From Sulfurovum sp. (GTDB lineage: Bacteria > Campylobacterota > Campylobacteria > Campylobacterales > Sulfurovaceae), in NCBI GenBank assembly GCA_027046415.1, contig JALTYW010000015.1:1-6698 (forward strand): a stretch of 6,698 nucleotides of DNA, written 5' to 3'. Positions 1 through 6,354 of this stretch are shown one piece after another. Below the pieces are notes generated by a model. That model saw only the letters and a list, made by a program, of their open reading frames with translations. It was not told where the DNA came from and did not search any database. Each line of letters opens with the position of its first letter. The first letter of the stretch is position 1. A program made the position numbers and the translations under genes.

Positions 1-1958
1 TGTTCCATCTTGGATATACAGCATTTCCCGGGGGATTTGTCGGTGTAGATGTTTTTTTTGTGATCAGTGGTTTTCTTATTACAGCATTGATACGCAAGGA
101 GATCATAGAGACTGGCAGGTGGAATGTGAAAAACTTTTATCTGCGCAGGATACGAAGACTCTTCCCCGCACTGTTTGTGACACTTTTGGTCACTATTGTA
201 TTTGCCGTTTTGGTTTTTTCCCCTACGCATCTCAGTCGGATTGGCGGAGCACTGGTTTCGGCACTGTTTAGTGTTTCCAATATCTATTTTTGGGTAGAAT
301 CGGACTATTTTGACATTACGGCAAAGCTAAAACCTTTTTTGCATACATGGTCACTTTCTGTAGAAGAGCAGTTCTATCTCTTCTGGCCATGGCTGCTGCT
401 GTTGTCCCTCAAGCTTAGAAGAGAGTGGATCGCTCCGGTATTGTTGGTTCTACTTGCCATAGCGAGTCTATGGCTCAATGTTGTGTTCGCAGATGGGTCG
501 GTTGAAATGCTTGAGCACTATTTCCCCTCAGCAGCATCCTATATTTCAGACGGGCGAGCAACAATCTTTTTTTTGCTGCCATTTCGCATTTTTGAATTTG
601 CAGTTGGCGCTGTTCTTGTCTGGCTGATATCATTAAAAACGCCGCAATGGCTGGCTGATATACTCTTTGCCGCAGGTTTGGTGATGATCTTCTATGCCGT
701 CATGCGATTTAGTGACAGATTGGTTTTCCCTTCATTCTATGGGCTTGTTCCTACTTTTGGTGCCGCATTTGTTATCTATAGCGGTTCAAGGAGCCGCTTT
801 CGTATGTTTCTTGCCAATAAAGTGATGGTAGGAATAGGTCTTGTCAGTTATTCTCTCTATCTGATACACTGGCCGTTGATCGTGTTTTGGACATACCTTG
901 AGGGGACGCCGGGTACGTCAGCAAAAGTCGTGATCTTGTTACTTTCGCTGCTGTTTGCGGTACTGAGTTATCGCTATATTGAACAACCGTTTAGGAAACG
1001 TCAGTATGAGATCACTGCACCGAAATGGAAGTACGGGTTTCTTACTGCGACCATATTGATGAGTGCAGCAGGTATTCACATGAAACAGTATAACGGATGG
1101 ACATGGCGTGTTCCCAAAACAGCAGTTTTTGAACATGCCGGGAATGCAGCCGATTATCATATAAGGTTTTATGGAGGTGCAGGGTATATCGGGAAGTATC
1201 CCAGAGGCAGCAAGCAGGCAGATATTATTTTGATGGGAGACTCCCATGCACAGCAATATGCAGAGGGGCTTTATAAGGTCTTGACAAAAGGAAGCGGACA
1301 TATACTTTATGTGTCTGAGTGCTTTTCATGTCTCTACCTGCCCGGTTTTGTCAATGCTTCCCAGCCTCATTATGTAAAACTCTCCCTGCGTGCCCTGCAA
1401 AGAGATCTTGCCTATATCCGACGTGCACATCCAAAGATGGTGATTATCGCAGAGTCATGGCTGCATCAGATCAAACAGGCGGACATGGTCGATGAGAAAG
1501 GCAGACGTAAGCATGTCGCGGTTACAGAAGAGGCAGTCATCCAGGGTATTCTGGAGTTAAAAAAAGAGATTGGGGAGAGCACTCTGGTAGTCATAGGTCA
1601 GGTGCCGGGAGCACGATACAACCTGTATGATGTCTTTTCAAGACCAAGACCGCTGCTGTTTTCTGACTTTGATGCCAAAAAGTACACAGAAGTACCGGAG
1701 AGAGAAGACTTTACCGCATTCAATGCACGGCTGAAAGAGGCCGCTTTGCGTACAGGTGCCTTTGTATTCCTCGATCCGCATGATGTTTTGTGCGAACGAG
1801 GGATATGTCATAACCTTGATGAGAACAAGCATCTTATCTATTCAGATGCTTATCATCTCAGTAAGTATGGTTCGGTTGAAGTTATAAAAGGGTTTTTCTC
1901 TCAACTGAAAGCATTTTTGGATGTGAATGGAAGCACTACGTCAAAAGACCTTCCATGA
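1..1958 (+). CDS. AT3-SGNH O-acyltransferase, surface glycan modification (5' partial)
   Basis: Membrane acyltransferase 3 (AT3) domain fused to a C-terminal SGNH domain, the OafB/OatA-like architecture that O-acetylates surface sugars. The reading frame is open from base 3, so GTG at 60 is an internal Val and the true start lies upstream. The first visible residues, FHLGY, carry the conserved TM1 His; homologues suggest only about 20 residues are missing. Seen motifs: VDVFFVISGFL (45-77), RRIRR (144-158), LHTWSLSVEEQFY (from 339; His codon 342-344), SYSLYLIHWPL (about 846-878) and YIEQPFRK (about 975-998). A last hydrophobic helix (about 1030-1080) leads to the SGNH part: GDSH with nucleophile Ser at 1242-1244, and DAYHL with Asp 1845-1847 and His 1854-1856. 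Cys codons at 1320, 1329, 1791 and 1806 could form periplasmic disulfides. 651 residues are visible. The family assignment is firm; the acyl group and target sugar are unknown. Confidence 0.93.
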   Translation, partial: FHLGYTAFPGGFVGVDVFFVISGFLITALIRKEIIETGRWNVKNFYLRRIRRLFPALFVTLLVTIVFAVLVFSPTHLSRIGGALVSALFSVSNIYFWVESDYFDITAKLKPFLHTWSLSVEEQFYLFWPWLLLLSLKLRREWIAPVLLVLLAIASLWLNVVFADGSVEMLEHYFPSAASYISDGRATIFFLLPFRIFEFAVGAVLVWLISLKTPQWLADILFAAGLVMIFYAVMRFSDRLVFPSFYGLVPTFGAAFVIYSGSRSRFRMFLANKVMVGIGLVSYSLYLIHWPLIVFWTYLEGTPGTSAKVVILLLSLLFAVLSYRYIEQPFRKRQYEITAPKWKYGFLTATILMSAAGIHMKQYNGWTWRVPKTAVFEHAGNAADYHIRFYGGAGYIGKYPRGSKQADIILMGDSHAQQYAEGLYKVLTKGSGHILYVSECFSCLYLPGFVNASQPHYVKLSLRALQRDLAYIRRAHPKMVIIAESWLHQIKQADMVDEKGRRKHVAVTEEAVIQGILELKKEIGESTLVVIGQVPGARYNLYDVFSRPRPLLFSDFDAKKYTEVPEREDFTAFNARLKEAALRTGAFVFLDPHDVLCERGICHNLDENKHLIYSDAYHLSKYGSVEVIKGFFSQLKAFLDVNGSTTSKDLP

Positions 1959-3036
1959 GTGTTTCGTACTCTCTGGTGATTTTATTGACATCGTATCTAG
2001 ATACGACATGTTCCATGATTTTTTCAGAGTTCCAGGTATGGCTTGCCGCTTTTTTGAGCGTCTCTGCAAGCGCTTTTGGATCTTCACAAGTGGCAAGAAA
2101 ACCGTTGATACCCTCTTCAATGATCTCTGCTGTCCCTCCAGGACATGCAAATGCTACGACGGGCGTACCACAGGCATTTGCTTCGAGTACAACATTCGGG
2201 AAGCCCTCATACCGTGAAGATAGGACAAAAATGTCAGCTTGATGCATATAGGGAAACGGGTTGGAAAGAAATCCTGCAAAATGGATGCGATGTGCCAAAT
2301 CGAGTTTTTCTACGAGCGCAAGAAGCTCTTCCTTCTCTTCTCCTTCCCCTATAATGGTCAGGTGATAGTTTTCAGGAATATCGGCAATAGATGTAATAAG
2401 CAGATCGAATCCTTTGACTGCATTTAATCTGCCTACAGCAAGCAAGTTGACTCTATTGGGTTTAAATATCTGTTTATTTTCAGCAATCATTTTCTGTTGA
2501 ATGTTTTGAGTGTCCACAGGATTGTTGATGACGGTTATATTGTGTGTATGGGTATGGTAGTGGTTACACAAATCCTTTTTCATATAGTGAGATTGTGCAA
2601 CAATTTTGTCAAGTTTGTTATAAAATATTCTGTATAAACGGTCGAATAAAAAAGTATATCTATTGTTCCTGTTTCTGATAGAAACGATACTTGATTCACG
2701 GGCGATCAGTTTGATATGCTCACCAAGAATAGGTTTAATCAACGCCATATAAAGATTCAAGTGACCTAATGTTGAGAAAACAATGTCCGGTTTGAGTGTT
2801 TTGATCGTTTTGACAAGCGTAAAAAGAGCATCACGTAGACGTTTGGAACGAAGGTCAATAATCTCTACATCTGAAGGAATATCTTTAAGGTAAGGACCTT
2901 CTTTTTGGAGTACTATGAGCATAGGGATAAACTTTTGTCTGTCCAGATGCTGAAGCAGGATGGAAATGACACGTTCCGAGCCGCCACCTTGTAGCGAAGG
3001 GAGTGCAAACAAGACAGTTGTTTTGTTTTTTTTCAT
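1936..3036 (-). CDS. GT4-family glycosyltransferase (glycosyl transferase group 1)
   Basis: Complete 366-residue retaining GT-B glycosyltransferase, a normal length for GT4. It probably adds a sugar from a nucleotide-sugar donor to a lipid-linked oligosaccharide at the cytoplasmic membrane face. The N-terminal Rossmann domain has the Gly-rich GGGSER loop (residues 17-22) and ARES (112-115). The C-terminal donor domain has VGRLNAVKGFD (201-211, with Arg203 and Lys209), the E-x7-E motif Glu277/Glu285 in EGFPNVVLEANACG, and PGGTAEII (299-306). The ATG at 3034-3036 puts the glycine loop at the usual distance from the N terminus; no clear Shine-Dalgarno precedes it, and an A8 run (3026-3033) follows immediately. 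The last 23 bp overlap the convergent acyltransferase. It is transcribed divergently from the second acyltransferase. The middle (about 2570-2700) is visibly AT-richer than the acyltransferase genes. It broadly resembles PglA/PglH/PglJ-type enzymes, but the sugar and linkage cannot be assigned. Confidence 0.93.
   Translation of the reverse strand: MKKNKTTVLFALPSLQGGGSERVISILLQHLDRQKFIPMLIVLQKEGPYLKDIPSDVEIIDLRSKRLRDALFTLVKTIKTLKPDIVFSTLGHLNLYMALIKPILGEHIKLIARESSIVSIRNRNNRYTFLFDRLYRIFYNKLDKIVAQSHYMKKDLCNHYHTHTHNITVINNPVDTQNIQQKMIAENKQIFKPNRVNLLAVGRLNAVKGFDLLITSIADIPENYHLTIIGEGEEKEELLALVEKLDLAHRIHFAGFLSNPFPYMHQADIFVLSSRYEGFPNVVLEANACGTPVVAFACPGGTAEIIEEGINGFLATCEDPKALAETLKKAASHTWNSEKIMEHVVSRYDVNKITREYETLMEGLLT
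1991..2006. repeat. 16-bp perfect palindrome inside the glycosyltransferase 3' end
   Basis: The sequence TCGTATCTAGATACGA equals its own reverse complement over all 16 bases. It lies 33 bp past the stop codon of the plus-strand acyltransferase and within the minus-strand glycosyltransferase, where it encodes part of VSRYD. In RNA it could form a 6-bp stem with a CUAG loop. On the plus strand a T6 run follows at about 2019-2024, too far away for a textbook intrinsic terminator. It could be a protein-binding site, a weak terminator for the acyltransferase, or coincidence. Confidence 0.6.
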
Positions 3037-3103
3037 AGTTTAACGGTACGCTTTTTTTGGTATTGGAGTGTATATTGTATCCAAAACATCTTTTCATTAC
3101 ATC

Positions 3104-3133
3104 ATTATAGTAGATGTACTTATGTATCTTCAG
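3104..3133 (-). promoter_or_regulatory. Candidate sigma70 promoter for the glycosyltransferase
   Basis: Read on the minus strand, 3104-3109 is an exact TATAAT. A weak -35-like CTGAAG (3128-3133, 3 of 6 matches to TTGACA) lies 18 bp upstream. Transcription would begin near 3097, giving a leader of roughly 60 nt before the ATG at 3036. Exact -10 matches are not rare in AT-rich DNA and the -35 is poor, so this is only a candidate. Confidence 0.35.
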
Positions 3134-3155
3134 GTGTTCACAATATGCCTTGAAG

Positions 3156-3161
3156 TAAAAT
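3156..3161 (+). promoter_or_regulatory. Candidate -10 element for acyltransferase 2
   Basis: TAAAAT matches 5 of 6 bases of the -10 consensus and lies about 40 bp before the GTG start. No credible -35 or extended -10 is found at the proper spacing. TATAGT at 3106-3111 is an alternative plus-strand -10, overlapping the minus-strand candidate. Confidence 0.2.
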
Positions 3162-3190
3162 CACAGCATTGTTTGACTACGGCGGTCTGA

Positions 3191-3196
3191 AGGGAG
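3191..3196 (+). promoter_or_regulatory. Ribosome binding site that fixes the GTG start at 3203
   Basis: AGGGAG lies 6 nt before the GTG at 3203-3205. An in-frame TGA at 3188-3190 rules out any start further upstream. The residues from this GTG (HYRKDIQILRGIAVL) match the usual AT3 N terminus, so the non-ATG start is well supported. Confidence 0.75.
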
Positions 3197-3202
3197 AGAA
3201 GG

Positions 3203-5014
3203 GTGCATTACCGGAAAGATATACAGATACTCAGAGGCATAGCAGTACTTCTTGTTGTACTGTTTCACCTTCAGATTGGCGGTATCCAAAGCGGGTTTTT
3301 GGGGGTTGATATCTTTTTTGTCATTAGCGGTTTTCTGATGGCAGTGCTGTATAACCCCAGTGAGAAGAGAAAATTTTTCTACAGACGGGTCAAACGGCTC
3401 TTGCCGACATACTATGTTACAGTCTTTTTTACACTTTTATTTGCAGCGTTTATCACTATTCCAAATGAGTACAACCAGGTAGCCAGACAGTCGATATATG
3501 CACTTTTGTTTTCCTCGAATATCGGCTTTTGGATGCAGAACTCCTACTTCAGCAAAGCAGACTTCAATCCGCTTCTTCACCTCTGGTCGCTGGGTGTAGA
3601 GATACAGTTTTATCTCATTGTTCCGCTGCTGTATTGGCTTTTTCAACGTATGCGTATCATGTTTCCTTTGGTTCTTCTTGGTTCGATGGCGGTGTGTTTT
3701 GTGATCGTAGGTATTTCGCCAAAAACCTCTTTTTTTATGATGCCTCTGCGTCTTTGGGAATTTCTGATCGGGTATGGCATTGCTGTCTATGCGACAAACA
3801 GCGGCAATATCAGGTATGGTCATATGAAGTTTTTTGGCATGACGGCCCTTGTGTTTTTGATTGCCATCCCGACATTCAATGTAAACGGAGAAGCATTGGG
3901 GTTTATACATGGGCATCCCGGGTTGTTTGCATTGCTTGTAAGTTTGGCCACGGGTGGTGTGCTTGCATGGGGGCTTCCCTCTGGGGTAGAGCATTCAAAA
4001 GCGGGCAGGGTGCTGGAAGTGCTTGGAAAATACTCCTACTCCATCTATCTGGTACACTTCCCTGTCATCGTACTTTTTCTTTACCATCCCTTCTCTGGAA
4101 CTGTATTGAAAACAGAGAGTATGTCTGAGACGCTGTTTTTGGCAGGTATCATTACTGTACTCTCGTATGCGATGTATAGAATGGTTGAGAATCCTGCCCG
4201 TCACTCCAAAAAGATTCTATACTATTTGGCAGGTATGGTAGCCTCGATCCTTCTGCTGCTTGCTGCAGGAAAAGTGATACAGCAGTACCGTTATTCACCA
4301 CAGGAGAAAAAAATATTTCATGCATGGGAAGACAGAGCGCCCTACCGGTGTGGCAAGCTTATTCGGGTGCTGGAGCCTACTGCAGTTTCTTGTGATCTGA
4401 CACCGGATCTTGAAACAGTGAAGCAGTGTGTCTTTCTGGTAGGAAACAGTCATGCAGATGCGATCAAGTCTGCCTTTGTAGCGGCTGCAAGAAAACAAGA
4501 TACAAAAGTCTATTTTACAGTCAGCAATATTCCTCTCATGAAGGGCAGTCCGTTGCGGGCATCGCACATAGTTAACGAAGCACTTCACAGAGAGGCTAAT
4601 ACGATTGTTTTACACTATTCCCCGGGTGCGATCTTGCCGGAAACCATTCAGCGCGTCGTGGAACTGGCAGAGAAACACCATATTAAAACAGCACTTATTA
4701 TGCCTGTACCTGTGTGGGAAAGACATATTCCCAAGGCTCTCTATGCACATCTTGAATCCAATGCTTCCCTGCCGTATCAGACCGAGACGATGTATTGGAA
4801 GAGAAATAGAAGTTTTTATGATGCCGTTTCCAAGATAAAAGGGCTTTTGATCTACAGAACAGATACTGTGTTGTGCAGACCGGTATGCCGCTATCAGAGT
4901 GAAGAGGGAGATCTGTTCTACTTTGATGACGGTCATCTGACACTGACCGGCGCTGCAGCGCTGGATGAGGTTTTTGAAAAGGTGCTTGCTGACACAGTAT
5001 TACACCATCAATGA
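3203..5014 (+). CDS. AT3-SGNH O-acyltransferase, second copy
   Basis: Complete 603-residue acyltransferase 3 protein with a C-terminal SGNH domain, the second of this architecture in the window. It probably transfers acetyl or another acyl group across the inner membrane to sugars of a surface glycan. Seen: YRKDIQILRG with the TM1 His22, VDIFFVISGF (35-44), FYRRVKRLLP (59-68), LLHLWSLGVEIQFY (124-137; His126, Glu133), SYSIYLVHFP (278-287), YRMVENPARH (325-334), then a final helix (about 339-356) leading to the periplasmic domain. SGNH block I is GNSH with Ser416, where the other copy has GDSH; the distal dyad is Asp575/His578 in DDGHL. Cys383, 397, 409, 558 and 562 may form disulfides. GTG start with a good RBS. 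The 3' end overlaps the convergent flippase by 7 bp. It is clearly diverged from the first copy, so it may act on another sugar or position; that is inference. Confidence 0.95.
   Translation: MHYRKDIQILRGIAVLLVVLFHLQIGGIQSGFLGVDIFFVISGFLMAVLYNPSEKRKFFYRRVKRLLPTYYVTVFFTLLFAAFITIPNEYNQVARQSIYALLFSSNIGFWMQNSYFSKADFNPLLHLWSLGVEIQFYLIVPLLYWLFQRMRIMFPLVLLGSMAVCFVIVGISPKTSFFMMPLRLWEFLIGYGIAVYATNSGNIRYGHMKFFGMTALVFLIAIPTFNVNGEALGFIHGHPGLFALLVSLATGGVLAWGLPSGVEHSKAGRVLEVLGKYSYSIYLVHFPVIVLFLYHPFSGTVLKTESMSETLFLAGIITVLSYAMYRMVENPARHSKKILYYLAGMVASILLLLAAGKVIQQYRYSPQEKKIFHAWEDRAPYRCGKLIRVLEPTAVSCDLTPDLETVKQCVFLVGNSHADAIKSAFVAAARKQDTKVYFTVSNIPLMKGSPLRASHIVNEALHREANTIVLHYSPGAILPETIQRVVELAEKHHIKTALIMPVPVWERHIPKALYAHLESNASLPYQTETMYWKRNRSFYDAVSKIKGLLIYRTDTVLCRPVCRYQSEEGDLFYFDDGHLTLTGAAALDEVFEKVLADTVLHHQ
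4947..4964 (+). repeat. GC-rich hairpin near the 3' end of acyltransferase 2
   Basis: CCGGCGC, loop TGCA, GCGCTGG forms a 7-bp stem with one G-U pair. Its core, GCGCTGCAGCGC, is a 12-bp perfect palindrome. A T5 run follows at 4971-4975. It lies about 50 bp before the plus-strand stop, so terminating there would truncate the acyltransferase message. It encodes the conserved TGAAAL segment after the catalytic His, so the GC-rich Ala codons may explain it. Read on the minus strand the stem has an A-C mismatch and no T tract, making it a weak terminator for the flippase operon. Confidence 0.4.
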
Positions 5015-6354
5015 AACAAAAGTGTATAGCCTGATAACAAGAGCGTGACTGCTGCAGTAGATGCAAGTAGACGATAGTTATAGTGGAAGGGATAAAGCTT
5101 TTCAGAGTAGACAGTATGCATCCATACCCGTATGACTCCTGCTATCAGAGTACCAAATATAACACCTCCAATATCTGAGAAGTATCCAAAGAGTATGCTG
5201 AAAAGAAAATTTAGTGCCACACTTAAAAAAGTGATATACATAATATAGTGTGTTTTTCGTTTGATCGTATATCCGAAGCCTATACCCTGAGTACCATTCA
5301 CAAACAGGATGGAAACAAGCGCCATAGGCAGAAGATACGCAGCCTTCATATACGCTTCTCCTCCAAAGAGACCCACAAGGGGAGTAGATACCACATAAAA
5401 GAGTAAAAACAGAATTGGGATCATTAGGAGGTAGACATTGAAAAAGTTACGTATTAAATGTCGTCCGTTTGCTTCTTTATAGTTGTTGTACATTACCGGT
5501 AAAAAACCACCGGTGACTGTACCCGCAAGAAACTGTGGTATGGCAGCCAGCCGCATAATGACTGCATAAATACCGAGCTCGTATTTTCCAAACAGCATCA
5601 AAATAACGACTCTGTCAGCCATTTGCATCAAGTTGTTACCAATATAGTTGGGAATAAATGGCAGAGAAAGACGTAAAAGGTCCCTCAAAAGTGCTGTGGA
5701 AGCTGGATGTATCTGAAATTTTAACAGATAGTTCCTTGCCATAAAAAGTGAGAACAGTGCTCCAAATGAAGTACCAATGACCAAGCCTGTAAGGTAGGAG
5801 TGGATGGATGCATCTGTATAAAGAAAGAAAAGACCGATTACAATGCCGGCTAAATAGGCAAACAAGTTGGTAAATGCCGCCTTTTTTGCCTCTGTACGCC
5901 ACCGAAGAAAGTTGAAGGTATGATACGTAATGATATTAAACAGAATATATGCAACAATCAATTGCCATAGAGATTTGGGCAGTGAAAAAAGTGTGTGAAA
6001 AAACTGAAAATAGGTGTACAGGAGTATCGATACGGAAAGAAGCATTCCCATGCTCATTAGCAATGTTGTTACATATAAAAAAGAGAGAGTGTTGTCATTG
6101 TTTTGATTTTCTGCCATGAGGATTGTGACTCCTGAGTCAAGTCCAAGCGTTACAATGATCTGAAAAAAAGCTGCAATAATGAGAAAGAGGTCATAGTTTG
6201 CAAACTCTTCAATGCTTACAGCGCGTGCCAAAATTGGAATAATGAGAAATCCAATCGCTTTGCTGCCGACATTTGCAACAAGATAGTAGGCACTATCACC
6301 AATACCTTTGTGAAGCAGTTTATTCCCCAGTATATGTTTGAGTTTAGTTTTCAA
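5008..6354 (-). CDS. Wzx-like polysaccharide flippase (MOP/MATE superfamily)
   Basis: Complete 448-residue polytopic membrane protein, about 12 predicted helices and a normal length for Wzx/RfbX-type flippases, which move undecaprenyl-diphosphate-linked oligosaccharides from the cytoplasmic to the periplasmic face. Seen: an N-terminal GDSAYYLVANVGSKAIGFLI helix (about 19-38), an acidic/Asn-rich loop (AENQNNDN, 81-88), and the typical mid-protein LPFIPNYIGNNLMQMADR followed by FGKYELGIYAV (231-265; Asp247, Arg248). C-terminal helices run through 340-447. The start is TTG at 6352-6354: an in-frame TAA at 6364-6366 excludes earlier starts, and the next in-frame Met is residue 80, past two helices. 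It overlaps the upstream gene by 11 bp, with AAGAG as a weak RBS, suggesting translational coupling. The 3' end overlaps acyltransferase 2 by 7 bp. The family is firm; the transported glycan is unknown. Confidence 0.9.
   Translation of the reverse strand: MKTKLKHILGNKLLHKGIGDSAYYLVANVGSKAIGFLIIPILARAVSIEEFANYDLFLIIAAFFQIIVTLGLDSGVTILMAENQNNDNTLSFLYVTTLLMSMGMLLSVSILLYTYFQFFHTLFSLPKSLWQLIVAYILFNIITYHTFNFLRWRTEAKKAAFTNLFAYLAGIVIGLFFLYTDASIHSYLTGLVIGTSFGALFSLFMARNYLLKFQIHPASTALLRDLLRLSLPFIPNYIGNNLMQMADRVVILMLFGKYELGIYAVIMRLAAIPQFLAGTVTGGFLPVMYNNYKEANGRHLIRNFFNVYLLMIPILFLLFYVVSTPLVGLFGGEAYMKAAYLLPMALVSILFVNGTQGIGFGYTIKRKTHYIMYITFLSVALNFLFSILFGYFSDIGGVIFGTLIAGVIRVWMHTVYSEKLYPFHYNYRLLASTAAVTLLLSGYTLLFH

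Larger units (their letters stand above)
3037..3202. promoter_or_regulatory. Divergent intergenic region between glycosyltransferase and acyltransferase 2
   Basis: This 166-bp stretch separates two head-to-head genes and is the only sizeable non-coding DNA in the window, so promoters for both directions should lie here. It is AT-rich, with a T7 run at 3052-3058. An imperfect inverted repeat, CTTCAGG (3128-3134) against CCTTGAAG (3148-3155) with one bulged T and a 13-nt loop, sits between the candidate promoter elements and could be an operator. I see no ORF, tRNA or recognisable riboswitch in it. Confidence 0.6.

Noticed and set aside
60..62. GTG at 60 as the start of acyltransferase 1
   Set aside because: The frame stays open upstream and encodes the conserved FH and GGFVGVDVFF segments, so the GTG is an internal Val in FFVISGF.
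1957..1971. GAGT...ACTC hairpin at the acyltransferase 1 stop codon
   Set aside because: Only 4 bp plus a wobble pair and no adjacent T run; expected by chance.
3437..3994. 185-codon open frame on the minus strand within acyltransferase 2
   Set aside because: It is wholly antisense to a well-supported gene, is rich in Lys, Arg, His and Cys in a shadow-like way, and shows no recognisable motif or RBS.
3529..4128. 199-codon open frame on the plus strand in another frame of acyltransferase 2
   Set aside because: It lies inside the AT3 domain in a different frame; the Cys/Trp/Ser-rich product has no motif and the real frame carries the AT3 motifs throughout.
5048..5058. Short inverted repeat ACTGC-T-GCAGT after the acyltransferase 2 stop, as a possible terminator
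   Set aside because: The stem is 5 bp with a 1-nt centre and no T tract follows; it is too weak and lies in flippase coding DNA.
4698..5066. 122-codon minus-strand frame spanning the acyltransferase 2 / flippase junction
   Set aside because: It overlaps two real genes, lacks motifs and an RBS, and its composition looks like a shadow.
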